Program-made: the position numbers and the translations under genes | NCBI RefSeq assembly: GCF_020966635.1 | Contig: NZ_JAJKFQ010000001.1 | Coordinates: forward strand, 310,001-374,000 | DNA: 64,000 nucleotides | Reading direction: 5' to 3' | Source of the DNA: Stieleria sp. JC731 | GTDB lineage: Bacteria; Planctomycetota; Planctomycetia; Pirellulales; Pirellulaceae | Notes under the pieces: generated by a model | The model's input: only the letters and a program-made list of their open reading frames with translations | Databases searched by the model: none | What the model was told of the DNA's origin: nothing | Shown here: piece after piece, positions 26,743-36,131 of the stretch | How the letters are laid out: each line of letters begins with the position of its first letter | Numbering within the stretch: the stretch's first letter is position 1

Positions 26743-28527
26743 ATGGAATGGCCCGCCGTTTTTTCGCTCTTGGTCGCCGCCGGTTTACTCGGCAGTTTGG
26801 CCTTGAAAATCGCTTCGACCGACATCTTGGCGTTGTCGTTTTTGGGCCTTGTGGTTGTTGTGCAGGATGTCACCGGGACGAACGGTTTGCCGACCCCCTC
26901 TGAGGCCGTGGCAGGGTTTGGCAACAAAGGTTTGATCGCCATCGGGCTGTTGTTCGCTGTTGTTGCCGGTCTCGAAATGACCGGGGCGACCAAACTGGCG
27001 ACGGGGTGGTATTTAGATCGCGCGAAAAGCCTGCGCGGTGCTCAAGTGCGGATCCTCGCGCCGGTCGCCGCACTGAGTGGGTTTCTGAATAATACGCCCG
27101 TTGTCGCCGCGTTGATTCCGATCGTGGATGACACATCGAAGCGGTTGGGGGTCGGATCAAGCCGGTTGCTGTTGCCGCTTTCGTACGCCGCGATCATCGG
27201 CGGTATGTGCACGGTGATGGGAACAAGTACGAATTTGATTGTCCGCGACGAGTTCGTTGTTCGTGGAGGGGACCAAATCACATTCTTTGCGCCCGCTGTC
27301 GTTGGCGTCCCCGCCGCGATCGCGGGAGTGATTTACATGGTGTTATTTGCCGAGCGACTTTTGCCAGACAGAAAGGCCGCTGTCAGTGTCGGTGACGATC
27401 CCAAGAAATACACCGTCGAAATGTTGGTCGATGCGTCCGGTCCACTCGTCGGAAAGACGATTGAAGAGGCAGGGCTGCGAAATCTGTCTGGGCTGTATGT
27501 CGCTGAAATTCAACGTGGTGATGACGTCATCGCGGCAAAACCGAATGAACGTTTGCGTGGCGATGACGCATTGATTTTGGTTGGGGCGTTGGATTCAGTC
27601 GTTGATCTAAGAAAGATCCGCGGATTGTTGACTCCCGACGACCAAGGACGAAAGCTGGAAGTTCCCGCGTGGCGTCGGACGCTTGTCGAAGCGGTGGTCA
27701 GTTCGCGTTGTAGCTTGTTGGGGAAAACGATTCGTGAAGGTCGTTTTCGAAGTAATTACAACGCCGCGGTGGTTGCTGTGGCTCGCGGTGATCGTCGGTT
27801 AGAAGGCAAGATTGGAGACGTGCGTTTGGAGACGGGCGATGTCTTGTTGTTGGAGGCGTCGCCATCGTTCATTCACCGTGCAAAAGAACTGCGCGACTTT
27901 TTCTTGGTGAGCGCCGTCGGCGACGAAGCGGTCCGTCGTCACGATCGTGCTTGGTTTGCGATCGTCGTCATGGTTGTCATGGTGCTGGCCGCGGCATCAA
28001 CGTTTGTGTCCATTTTGACCGCCTCGCTGGTCGCCGCACTTGCGATGATCGGTTTTCGATGCTGCACCGCGAATGAAGCTCGCCGCGCGGTTGACTGGCC
28101 GATCTTGATCGTCATTGGATCCACTATCGGGATCGGGAAATCACTGGAGACAAGTGGGGCTGCGGAAATCATCGCACGCGGCGTGATCGGTCTTGCACAA
28201 GGGAACGACTATGCAACGCTGGCGCTCGTTTACCTGATGACGATGTTGTGCACCGAGTTGATCACCAACACGGCGGCGGCTTTGATCATGTTGTCGGTCG
28301 CCCTTGGTGCTGCCAGCACGTTGGGGGTCAATGAGATGCCATTTGTTATCGCCGTAATGATCGCCGCTTCGGCAAGTTTCCTAACACCGTTCGGGTACCA
28401 AACCAATCTGATGGTTTACACCGTCGGTGGCTATCGGGTGTCGGACTATCTGCGTTTCGGATTTCCGTTATCGCTGATCGTCTTCGGTATCGCAATGGTC
28501 ATGATCCCGTGGCAGTTTCCGTTCTAG
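26743..28527 (+). CDS. SLC13-type permease with two TrkA-C domains
   Basis: 594 aa. Two halves of an ArsB/NhaD-DASS ion-transporter fold flank a soluble insert. Family motifs are visible: FLNNTPVVAALIP in the first half (the SNT-like substrate/Na site), GMCTVMGTSTNLIV, and ELITNTAAALIMLSVAL with FLTPFGYQTNLMVY in the second. The insert (about 210-390) holds two TrkA-C/RCK-C domains, each a small beta-alpha unit starting ..LVGKTIEEAGLR and ..LLGKTIREGRFR, which usually bind a regulatory ligand. Relatives transport sulfate, dicarboxylates or other anions with sodium; the substrate is unclear here. Monocistronic by spacing. Confidence 0.92.
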   Translation: MEWPAVFSLLVAAGLLGSLALKIASTDILALSFLGLVVVVQDVTGTNGLPTPSEAVAGFGNKGLIAIGLLFAVVAGLEMTGATKLATGWYLDRAKSLRGAQVRILAPVAALSGFLNNTPVVAALIPIVDDTSKRLGVGSSRLLLPLSYAAIIGGMCTVMGTSTNLIVRDEFVVRGGDQITFFAPAVVGVPAAIAGVIYMVLFAERLLPDRKAAVSVGDDPKKYTVEMLVDASGPLVGKTIEEAGLRNLSGLYVAEIQRGDDVIAAKPNERLRGDDALILVGALDSVVDLRKIRGLLTPDDQGRKLEVPAWRRTLVEAVVSSRCSLLGKTIREGRFRSNYNAAVVAVARGDRRLEGKIGDVRLETGDVLLLEASPSFIHRAKELRDFFLVSAVGDEAVRRHDRAWFAIVVMVVMVLAAASTFVSILTASLVAALAMIGFRCCTANEARRAVDWPILIVIGSTIGIGKSLETSGAAEIIARGVIGLAQGNDYATLALVYLMTMLCTELITNTAAALIMLSVALGAASTLGVNEMPFVIAVMIAASASFLTPFGYQTNLMVYTVGGYRVSDYLRFGFPLSLIVFGIAMVMIPWQFPF

Positions 28528-28664
28528 CTGCCCTCGATTCCTGTCGATCGCGATTTTCGGTTTGCATTTGACACCGCAAGCAGCGTGACAATCACAACCG
28601 CTCAGGCTGGTTCCGCTACGATGATACCTTGATTGATCCGAACAAGGTTTCTCTTGGAATTGGG

Positions 28665-30176
28665 ATGTTAACTCAGCTTGGCAGCTTGGACCTGATCGTC
28701 TTGGTCGGCGTAATGCTGATTTCGTTAGCGATCGGCGTTTGGTCGGGTCGAAAAAACAAAGACGCAGAATCGTATCTTGTCGGCGGTCGTAGTTTGCCTT
28801 GGTGGGCCATTCTCGGGTCGATCGTTGCTACCGAGACGAGCACCGCGACGGTACTTAGCCTTCCTGGTGATGCGTATTCGGGGGCTGGATTTCGCTGGTT
28901 GCAATTCACCTTTGGATTGGTGATTGGGCGTGTTGTGGTGGTGAAGTACCTGCTGCCACTGTATTTCCAAGGTCAGTTGCTGACTGCCTATCAGATTTTA
29001 GATGAGCGACTTGGCAAGCTAATTAAAACGGCAGCATCGCTGTTGTTCCTTCTGACGCGAAACATTGGTGACGGGCTGCGACTGTACCTTGCCGCAGTTG
29101 TTCTGCAGGCACTGCTTGGCTGGTCACTCGGCGCAAGTGTGTTCGTGATGGGAATTGTCACAATCCTGTACACGACGATTGGCGGGCTGCGTTCGGTGGT
29201 TTGGAATGACTGTGTGCAGTTTGTGATCTATATGATCGGCGGAGTCGCCGCCGTCTTTATCTTGGTCGATCTTGTTCCGGGTGGCTTCGCAGCGATCACG
29301 CACTTTGCGAACGAATCGGGACGGATGGTGATCTTTGATCTTCAGTTTGATTTGTCCGAGCCATTGAACGTTTGGGGCGGCGTCTTAGGAGGTGCCGTTC
29401 TAACGATCGGGACGCATGGTACAGACCAGATCATGGTTCAGCGGTATTTGGGGGCTCGCAGTGAACGTGATGCCGGACGCGCGGTCGTGCTTAGCGCGTT
29501 TGTCGTGATGGCACAATTCGCGTTGTTTCTGTGGATTGGTGTCGCCTTGGCTGCGTTCTTTGATCAATCCCATTCGGTTGCACCGGAGGCTGCTGACAAG
29601 GTGTTTGCGTATTTCATCGTCAATCACTTTCCGCAAAATGTCGGACTGATCGGGTTGATGTTGGCTGCAATTTTAGCAGCCGCGATGAGCACCCTTTCGA
29701 GTTCGCTTAGTGCGTCATCGTCTGCGCTGTTAAATGACTTTTACTTTCCGCTGCGATCCAAATGGAATTTGCCCACTCCGAAGTCTGGGCAGGTTCTTAA
29801 AACAACGCGTCTGATGACAGTTGGTTTTGGATGTCTTCAAATGTTGATCGCGATTTGGGCGAGTCAGTGGGATTCGACCGTGGTGACGAGTGCGTTGAAG
29901 ATCGCGGGGTTTTCGGCAGGTCTGTTGCTAGGGGTCTTCGGACTGGGAGTGTTCCGGCCAGGGATCAGTCAACGCAGCGTGTTAGTTGGTGCTAGTGTGG
30001 CAACAGCGATTTTGGTTTGGCTGAGCTTCTGGTTGAAAAATGCAGCCGGTGAAGCCATGGTTGCTTGGACCTATTTGGCAACGATTGGTGCCAGCACAAC
30101 GTACTTGGTTGCCCTTGTCAGTGAAGCATTAACGGGCACCGGTGATCAGGCCACTTCGACGGGCAAAACAGAATAG
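28665..30176 (+). CDS. Sodium:solute symporter (SSS family)
   Basis: 503 aa from the ATG at 28665, which follows GGAATTGGG; a TTG at 28629 would add 12 residues. Thirteen or so membrane helices are expected. Family signatures include AESYLVGGRSLPWWAI after helix 1, AYQILDERLGKLIK, a sodium-site-type segment GTHGTDQIMVQRYL, and the AAAMSTLSSSLSASSSALLNDFY stretch typical of helix 8. It imports a solute with sodium: sugars, sialic acid, amino acids and myo-inositol are all known for the family. The substrate cannot be read from the sequence. It lies 100-140 nt after the SLC13 gene and may be co-transcribed. Confidence 0.93.
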   Translation: MLTQLGSLDLIVLVGVMLISLAIGVWSGRKNKDAESYLVGGRSLPWWAILGSIVATETSTATVLSLPGDAYSGAGFRWLQFTFGLVIGRVVVVKYLLPLYFQGQLLTAYQILDERLGKLIKTAASLLFLLTRNIGDGLRLYLAAVVLQALLGWSLGASVFVMGIVTILYTTIGGLRSVVWNDCVQFVIYMIGGVAAVFILVDLVPGGFAAITHFANESGRMVIFDLQFDLSEPLNVWGGVLGGAVLTIGTHGTDQIMVQRYLGARSERDAGRAVVLSAFVVMAQFALFLWIGVALAAFFDQSHSVAPEAADKVFAYFIVNHFPQNVGLIGLMLAAILAAAMSTLSSSLSASSSALLNDFYFPLRSKWNLPTPKSGQVLKTTRLMTVGFGCLQMLIAIWASQWDSTVVTSALKIAGFSAGLLLGVFGLGVFRPGISQRSVLVGASVATAILVWLSFWLKNAAGEAMVAWTYLATIGASTTYLVALVSEALTGTGDQATSTGKTE

Positions 30177-30295
30177 AATCTCGCAATAAAGGGCTTCTAA
30201 AGATGACGACTTCTCTCATTACGAAGGTTTGTCGTTGCCCGCGATAAGCATCCTTTCAACTTTCACGCTTCAATGAATCACTCCAAATCGCCTCG

Positions 30296-30781
30296 ATGAA
30301 TTTAGAGCCAATAACGATCGATCCAGAACTTGGGCCCGTGCCCAAGTCCGTCGTTCAGTGGATTGACGATGCGACTGCGGAAGCAAAGAAGGTCGATTGC
30401 TTTGACTATATCCCTAGCAATCCGTATGTACTTTACAGCTATTTGCGAACCATCAAAGGACGCCGCTATTGTGAGTGGGGAAGCGGTATCGGAATTGGGA
30501 TCGGCATGGCTTCACTCCTTGGCCTAGCGGCAACCGGGATTGAAATCGAGTCAGAGCTTGCCAGTCGTTCCGAGGTGCTGTTAGCCAAGCACGGTTTGGA
30601 CGCAAAGGTTGTCACCGGCAGCTATCTTGAACTGCACGTCCCTGCGGAAGTGGTCTACGTTTACTGTTGGCCAGGGCAGGTCAACGAAATGCGACGCCGC
30701 TTTGAAGATTCCATGCCACGGGGCAGTTGGTTGCTGCTAGCCGAAGGCGCCGAACGGATTTCTCCGTTGATGCTGTGGTAA
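30296..30781 (+). CDS. Class I methyltransferase-like protein
   Basis: 161 aa. A Rossmann-type SAM-binding start is visible: CEWGSGIGIGIGMASLLG (motif I, E/D-x-G-x-G) followed by the acidic TGIEIESELA at the end of strand 2, and then SEVLLAKHGLDAKVVTGSYLEL. After VVYVYCWPGQVNEMRRRFEDSM the protein ends early, so it is a minimal Rossmann unit without the usual C-terminal substrate part. It could methylate a small molecule or be a non-catalytic relative. No useful operon context: convergent with the DUF3299 gene downstream. Confidence 0.75.
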   Translation: MNLEPITIDPELGPVPKSVVQWIDDATAEAKKVDCFDYIPSNPYVLYSYLRTIKGRRYCEWGSGIGIGIGMASLLGLAATGIEIESELASRSEVLLAKHGLDAKVVTGSYLELHVPAEVVYVYCWPGQVNEMRRRFEDSMPRGSWLLLAEGAERISPLMLW

Positions 30782-30818
30782 ACGGCCGATGGTTGTCGGA
30801 GCCGCAGCAATGGCTATG

Positions 30819-31373
30819 TCAGTCAACGTTGACGCCTTCGATACGAAAGACAGCCATGTGAGTCGCGTTGGGAGCGTTTGGTGGTCCTTTGCCGCCGGGG
30901 TACTTGAATGATTCATCGTCGAGGAAAAACTTGCCTTCGACGGTGACCGGGCGGGTCGAAAAATCAGCGGAGTGGCCATCGGCCATCTTTACCCAAACGC
31001 AATCATAAAGAGCAGCGCCCGGACCAAAGCAGCATTCGCGGTTATCGCGGACGAGTACGAATTGCTTGATGCCTTCTTGTTGAAAGACGCTTTGGGGCAA
31101 GATGTAGCCCCGCAGTTTGACGTTCTTCTTGTCGAGGCGTTTAAGCCTTTTGGTCCACATTTCGGAATCAAATGCGGCGTCTTTTTCGATGTCAAACTTG
31201 AGATCATCGAAGTTGATCTCGCCTTTGGCCAGCTGCGCTTCACTGCTTTGGCGAAGCGGGACTTCCTGTTTTTCCTGAGCGAACGCGGCGGTTGGCGCAA
31301 ATGGCAGGGATGGCGATGCCATCGATAGCGCGGCCAAAAGTGTGGACCACAAAAGGGCAGGGCGCTGTTTCAT
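30819..31373 (-). CDS. Exported DUF3299 protein
   Basis: 184 aa from the ATG at 31373, preferred over 31400 because it starts a typical signal peptide (MKQRPALLWSTLLAALS..., cleavage near AFAQ). The mature part is a DUF3299-like domain: INFDDLKFDIEKD, a KLRGYILPQSVFQQEGIKQFVLVRD block, a di-cysteine CCFGPG and a later TRPVTVEGKFFLDDE strand. The family fold is OB-like and its function is not established. The neighbouring gene is a paralogue with the same CCFG. The paired cysteines suggest metal binding or redox activity in the periplasm, which is inference. Confidence 0.8.
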   Translation of the reverse strand: MKQRPALLWSTLLAALSMASPSLPFAPTAAFAQEKQEVPLRQSSEAQLAKGEINFDDLKFDIEKDAAFDSEMWTKRLKRLDKKNVKLRGYILPQSVFQQEGIKQFVLVRDNRECCFGPGAALYDCVWVKMADGHSADFSTRPVTVEGKFFLDDESFKYPGGKGPPNAPNATHMAVFRIEGVNVD

Positions 31374-31513
31374 CGTTATCGCGTTCGTTGGGAGGATCAA
31401 AGGGTAGGCGATGTATTATCATCATAGCCCAGCCAGATGCCGTCCCTCAAACGGGCAGGTAACCTTCCGGTGTTCGCAGGAAGGATCGATCAGGTATCAG
31501 GGCAATCGCCACG

Positions 31514-32191
31514 TCATTTCACTGACGTACCCTTTACCCGATAGAACACCGAGTTGTCAAAATCGGTTCGGTTCTGGGGGACTTTGTTTAGGATGAACTT
31601 TCCAGCGAGTTTTCGCCGTGTCATCCCACCTTTGACAGTTTCGCCACCGGTCAAGGTGACTTCGATCATCTCGCTGCTCTTTGGCTGTCCACCAAAGCAG
31701 CAAGTCCCTAGGTCACCAACCATGACGAATTGGCGTAGCATTCCTCCACCACTGGATGGGTGGATGTAACCTTTGATGAAGATGTCTTTGCCGTCCAGTT
31801 CATACGCGGTTTCGGTCGGTCGATCCGGGTCGGCTTCGAACTTCAGCTGAGAAAACGGAACGCGAACGTGTCCCGGGGGAACCTCGGTCAGGTACACGTA
31901 GGTGTGCATCGAAACGCCCCCTATCAAGACAACCAAGTTTGCAACCAAAGCGAACTTGGCCAGGCCGAGGCCACTGAATTCGTCCGGGTAGCGATTGATC
32001 GAGCGGATCGAGACGAGGGCGAAGATGACTCCGACACCACACATCAGCAACAAAAACTCGAAAGGTGGTACCAAGCCGAGCAGTCCAACTGCCAGCAACA
32101 TTAGTGCAGCGATAGCGCTGCGGCTGAGGGCACGGTACGGGAAGTCCGCCGCATCGGCGGAGTTCGTCATTTGAAAATCAGTCGTTGCCAT
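31514..32191 (-). CDS. Membrane-anchored DUF3299-type protein
   Basis: 225 aa from the ATG at 32191; the frame is open to 32305 but the extension has no features and ribosome-binding support is weak for every option. Three hydrophobic segments (about 22-50, 53-68 and 80-105) give membrane anchoring, followed by a C-terminal DUF3299-like domain: VPFSQLKFEAD, GKDIFIKGYIHPSSGGGMLRQFVMVGD, then CCFGGQP, and a TRRKLAGKFILNK strand. It is a paralogue of the protein encoded immediately downstream (31373-30819), sharing the OB-like block and CCFG. The pair probably works together in or at the membrane. Confidence 0.78.
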   Translation of the reverse strand: MATTDFQMTNSADAADFPYRALSRSAIAALMLLAVGLLGLVPPFEFLLLMCGVGVIFALVSIRSINRYPDEFSGLGLAKFALVANLVVLIGGVSMHTYVYLTEVPPGHVRVPFSQLKFEADPDRPTETAYELDGKDIFIKGYIHPSSGGGMLRQFVMVGDLGTCCFGGQPKSSEMIEVTLTGGETVKGGMTRRKLAGKFILNKVPQNRTDFDNSVFYRVKGTSVK

Positions 32192-32396
32192 CGTTTGCAT
32201 GTGTCGCAAAGAAGACGTGAAATGGATTGCTATTACGAAAGTGGCATTCTGATCACGGGCAACGATCCAGACCAGGGAGAGCGGCCGAACTACGTCGTCG
32301 TTCACCCAGGACTTCGTTGTTGTGCGACATTCATCGCGCGAGGATCCAATTCAAAATGTCAGCGACACCGTTGAACGTCATTGAAAACGTCCCTCT

Positions 32397-32417
32397 GATG
32401 GTGATTTTGTCACCGTC
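32397..32417 (-). terminator. Possible hairpin downstream of the CPFC protein gene
   Basis: GATGGTGA (32397-32404) and TCACCGTC (32410-32417) form an 8-bp stem with one G-U pair and a 5-nt loop, 11 nt past the stop of the minus-strand gene ending at 32428. There is no good U-tract, so termination is uncertain. Confidence 0.35.
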
Positions 32418-32427
32418 AGCGGGCGAT

Positions 32428-33843
32428 TCAGTTTTCTGGTTTCGGTTCGGCGATAGAACCGCCGGTAAGAACCAAAAACAGAGTGATCACCAAGCTTGCC
32501 AAGGAGATCATCAGTACGCAGGCGAACTCCCAAGGGTTCGATGGTTCTGACAGGTCATTCTGTCGGGTGACCAAAGCGGGCACGGGAGCGGCAGATGGGT
32601 TCAAGGCTGCTGCGTAACGCTCGCCGGTTCGTGGCTTCAATGGCGTGCTGGCGACGGGCGGCTGTAGCTCCGACGAATCGATTTGGGAGGTCGACGATTC
32701 ACTGCTTTTGGGGCGGACCGGGATCGGTGCCGGGAAAAAAGCCTTGGCACGGCGGACGGCTTCAGGATCGATCTTTTCGAATTCCTCGAGTGCTTCGGCG
32801 GCTGCCGGAAGCGGACAAGCACGCATGTAGTTGATTACAGGCACTCGCAGCCAATTGTCTTTCGGGTCGACTTCTTTGAACAATTTGCTCAGCCGATCGA
32901 TTTGGCTCCAATCCTGCCATTTGGCCAAATCGGGAATCACCATGTCGGCAAGCTGTTCGCGTTCGAGGATCTTGTGCATCGATTCAGCGAGAGCACTGCG
33001 AGGAATCACTTTGCCTTCGGTGCCATGAAATCGAAGTGCCATGATCGCCGCGTAAGTCTGCGAGAATTCCGCCTTTTTATTGGCGATGTAAAGCTCTTCG
33101 ATCAGTGGCAATCCTTTTTCACCGGCGAGTGTTAGATAGCAAGCGATCAATGCGTCCAAGCCGTTAGCGCCACTTTTAGTGGGGTGCTTGAGCATTTCTT
33201 CCAGCATGGGAATGTCCTGGTCGTCACCGCAGACACCCAGCATGGTGAAGTACAGACGTTTACGGTCGACACCCATTTCAGGTTGTTTGACCCAGTCGAT
33301 CAGTTGCTTGCGATCCATTTCAGGACCGATCTTGCTGATCACGTCGTAGGGTGCGGAGGCGAATTCGTCGTAGGCGTCGCGCGAGATCAATGGATCTTCG
33401 TTTTCGAGGTACTTGCGAAAGAATCGCAGCCGCGCGACAGGGTCATCTTCAACTTCGGTGGCTTTGACGATGTAGTCTTCGCTCTTTTCGTTAACCGGCA
33501 AACACGACCACTGTAAGTTTGGGGGATCGACGCCGGAGAGCAGAAAGCGGCGTCCGACTTCGACCTTTCCAAAGTAGATCGCGTCAACGGTTTGTTCTGC
33601 CTTGACGAATTGGCCGCCTTTGAGAACCTTCTCGACCTTCATCTTTACCACCCCCGTGGTCAGATTTCGGGTCGACTCACCATCCAAGCATGATGCGATC
33701 ACGACGGCGTCCATCGTTTCGGATTGTTGCCGAATGGTTTGCTGAACGGACTCGCAAAACGGGCAGGCAGCGACCATCGGTCCGATGGCGATTGCGAGCA
33801 TTGAAGCGATGACCGTTAAAGTTCGGTAGGTTTGCCTAATCAT
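32428..33843 (-). CDS. Exported, membrane-anchored protein of unknown function with CPFC motif
   Basis: 471 aa from the ATG at 33843, which has GGAAAAC before it; the upstream in-frame ATG at 33918 is unlikely. A signal peptide ends near VAACPFC, leaving a CxxC motif at the mature N-terminus. A beta-rich part (about 35-140) has VKMKVEKVLKGG..V-type strands, then alpha-helical repeats resembling HEAT repeats (about 140-370), a Pro/Ser linker and a C-terminal membrane helix (FACVLMISLASLVITLFLVLTGG). It is thus anchored with its bulk in the periplasm. Similar proteins occur in planctomycetes without assigned function. Same strand as the two DUF3299 genes, 236 nt upstream of them. Confidence 0.82.
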   Translation of the reverse strand: MIRQTYRTLTVIASMLAIAIGPMVAACPFCESVQQTIRQQSETMDAVVIASCLDGESTRNLTTGVVKMKVEKVLKGGQFVKAEQTVDAIYFGKVEVGRRFLLSGVDPPNLQWSCLPVNEKSEDYIVKATEVEDDPVARLRFFRKYLENEDPLISRDAYDEFASAPYDVISKIGPEMDRKQLIDWVKQPEMGVDRKRLYFTMLGVCGDDQDIPMLEEMLKHPTKSGANGLDALIACYLTLAGEKGLPLIEELYIANKKAEFSQTYAAIMALRFHGTEGKVIPRSALAESMHKILEREQLADMVIPDLAKWQDWSQIDRLSKLFKEVDPKDNWLRVPVINYMRACPLPAAAEALEEFEKIDPEAVRRAKAFFPAPIPVRPKSSESSTSQIDSSELQPPVASTPLKPRTGERYAAALNPSAAPVPALVTRQNDLSEPSNPWEFACVLMISLASLVITLFLVLTGGSIAEPKPEN

Positions 33844-34215
33844 TATGTTTTCCGGGTGTCTGGCGCGGAAACCAGCGGGGATTTCCCCGGGAATGGTTAA
33901 AGCTGACAGCGCAGTCACGATCGCAGCGCTGAGCGATTGCTTTAATCATAGGTGGAAAACAGGTCGGCTGAGAAGGCTGAAGTCGATTCTCCCGGAATTC
34001 GCCCTACGATCGGCTCAACCCATCCAGCCAAAACTGCCGATACGTTCGATGGTTCGCGACTCGCTGGCCTGTGGCAGGGTGGAACGATGCCCGTATGTCG
34101 GACACCAGCATCACAGCGGCGGACACTTTGGAAACAACCATCAACCAAGCCCACCGATGGCCTGCGTCAGGACGACGCCAGGGCCGTATGAGGCTGACCT
34201 AGGGGGAAAGCAGAA
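33844..34215. other. Intergenic region between divergent genes
   Basis: About 370 bp. Overlapping ORFs on both strands (for example 33845-34231) have no credible features. It should carry two divergent promoters. The downstream gene has a good ribosome-binding site, GGGGGAAAG, at about 34202. Confidence 0.4.
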
Positions 34216-34539
34216 ATGCTTCGTCAATTGATCATCGTCGCTGTTCTGGTCGCATCGGCGTTCACGCTTGCTGATCAGGCATCTGCCGACCAACGTGCTT
34301 ATGGACAAGCGTGGGGCGGAAGCGCCAGCACTCGCGATTGGAATCGCTTCTACCATTATCCGTACGTCTACTACCCCCAAAACTTCTGGGGACAAGAGTA
34401 CTATCGCAGTGCGGATAGCATGTATCACCGCTATCCAGCCGAAATGCGTATTCCTGTCTACAACAAGAAGTGGCACAACTACTACCCCAGCAATCGCCGC
34501 TACCACAGCGGACACCACTTCATCCTTGACGTGTTCTAA
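34216..34539 (+). CDS. Small secreted Tyr/His-rich protein
   Basis: 107 aa with a signal peptide (IIVAVLVASAFTLADQASA, cleavage before DQRA). The mature part is rich in Tyr, His, Trp, Arg and Asn, with the C-terminal block PEMRIPVYNKKWHNYYP then NRRYHSGHHFILDVF. I recall similar small exported proteins in Rhodopirellula genomes, sometimes labelled calmodulin-binding without experimental basis; I make no such claim. No Cys, no enzyme motif. A strong ribosome-binding site suggests good expression. A cell-envelope structural role is possible but is a guess. Confidence 0.75.
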   Translation: MLRQLIIVAVLVASAFTLADQASADQRAYGQAWGGSASTRDWNRFYHYPYVYYPQNFWGQEYYRSADSMYHRYPAEMRIPVYNKKWHNYYPSNRRYHSGHHFILDVF

Positions 34540-34763
34540 GATTCACCGTCGAAGATTGACGGTCGAATGGGAAAACACCGGAATCGAAGCGACGCAGGAT
34601 CGCGGGGTCGAAGCACTTCGCGATGGTCTCACACGGACGATTGTTCACTGAGCCCATCGTCGCTTGCCGTGGTGTCGATTGATCATTGACCGCGTGATTC
34701 ATGAACGCGGCTTGCGCCACCGGGCTCAAGTTTTCAGGCAAAGCTTCGCTCGATCTGATTAAG

Positions 34764-36131
34764 ATGGCCGCGATGGCGACGAGCACAAGCATTCGGCCAC
34801 TGAGCCGCCAAATCGATAAATCAACCGATCCGTTCTGGGTGATTGGCCCAGACGGTAAGTTGCTCTATCTATCCGCAAGCGTCGGTGAGTGGCTTTCGAT
34901 CGAACCGGAGCTGCTGGTTGGTCGGTTGTCGGTCGCAGGGGCTGCGATCACCGATGATCCGATCGACTATTTAGCCGCATCGCTGGCACCGCCCCCGGGG
35001 ATTCTGTCCCGCGGGACGGCTTCGCTGCTTGTCCAGCCCTCGATGGCCGGCAAGCGGGCACGTCAGTTCACTCCGATGGAGACTCGGTTCGTCAAGCTTG
35101 GGCGTGCCGATGAAACCTTGGTCTTTGCCTTTGCCGGTAGGTTTGCTGACGCCACACCTGATGGCGACCTGGAATTGGCAAAGCAGCTCAGACAACGTCT
35201 TGATACTTGGCGGCACCACCAAGACAACTTGGCACACATCGCTGCCTTGGGTGAGTCTCGATCCGCCGAAAGGCTCCAGCGTCAAATCAAAATCGCCGCG
35301 GCATCGCGAAGTGATTTTTTGATCGAATCGCCGCCCGGATGTTTTGCCGAAGCGATCGCACGCGAGATCCACAACCGTTCCGCTCCGTCTGAACCGTTGG
35401 TTGTCGTCGATGGTTCGTTAATGGATGCAGAGCTATTGGATGCAAGCTTGTGGCCTATCTTGCATCAGCTGGCTGACAAGAAGCCAGCTAGCGTCATTCT
35501 TAAGGAGATCGATGCGACCGTTCCCGAAGCCCAGCAGCGTTTGCTCGATCATGTTCAGGAGCACGGTGATCGTTTGCGAGTGATCGGTCTGGTCGATTGT
35601 CCCGGGTTGGTGTCACAGACGGATGAGTCTTCGGACAGTGATGACACGGCGTCAAGCAACTTGCTGTCACCGGATTTAAATGATCGCTTTTGTGGTATCC
35701 GGATTCGGATGGTCTCGTTGGCCGCCCGTGTAGACGACTTGCCATTGATCGCGACGGCAATGTTGGATCGTCGTCGTGCGGCAGGTGAGGGCAGCGCCGA
35801 TCGGTTTACGGCTGCGGCGTTGGATGCATTGGTGCTTTATCCTTGGCCGGATAATTTTGATGAGTTGGATCAGGCGATCCGCCATGCCATTCGAACGGGC
35901 AAGCAATCTTCGATCGGTGTGGAAGATTTGCCGCTGGCGATTCGGTCTTATCGGCCAACGGTTGTCGCGACCGATGCCGAGCCATTCGATTTGGATCAAA
36001 CGCTTGCTGACTATGAACGGCAATTGATTCTATCGACCTTGGAATCGGCAGACGGTAACCGCGCCGAGGCAGCCAGGCGAATGAATATCTCCCGGGCAAG
36101 GTTGCTGCGAAAGTTGGAAACGTATCTGTAA
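34764..36131 (+). CDS. Degenerate NtrC-type regulator (PAS + inactive AAA-like + Fis HTH)
   Basis: 455 aa from the ATG at 34764 (34701 and 34773 are alternatives). An N-terminal PAS-like domain (FWVIGPDGKLLYLSASVGEWLSIE) is followed by a helical linker and a domain aligning to the sigma-54 activation AAA+ domain. The Walker A position reads SPPGCFAEA with no GxxGxGK, and the GAFTGA loop is absent. A Walker-B-like VILKEIDATVPEAQQRLLDHV and a sensor/arginine-finger-like VSLAARVDDLPLIA remain. The C-terminus is a Fis-type HTH: SADGNRAEAARRMNISRARLLRKLE. It cannot act as a normal sigma-54 ATPase but could still bind DNA. Coupled to the next gene by TAATG. Confidence 0.85.
   Translation: MAAMATSTSIRPLSRQIDKSTDPFWVIGPDGKLLYLSASVGEWLSIEPELLVGRLSVAGAAITDDPIDYLAASLAPPPGILSRGTASLLVQPSMAGKRARQFTPMETRFVKLGRADETLVFAFAGRFADATPDGDLELAKQLRQRLDTWRHHQDNLAHIAALGESRSAERLQRQIKIAAASRSDFLIESPPGCFAEAIAREIHNRSAPSEPLVVVDGSLMDAELLDASLWPILHQLADKKPASVILKEIDATVPEAQQRLLDHVQEHGDRLRVIGLVDCPGLVSQTDESSDSDDTASSNLLSPDLNDRFCGIRIRMVSLAARVDDLPLIATAMLDRRRAAGEGSADRFTAAALDALVLYPWPDNFDELDQAIRHAIRTGKQSSIGVEDLPLAIRSYRPTVVATDAEPFDLDQTLADYERQLILSTLESADGNRAEAARRMNISRARLLRKLETYL

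Noticed and set aside
28568-28596. Promoter with TTGACA before the SSS gene
   Set aside because: No acceptable -10 hexamer lies 16-18 nt downstream.
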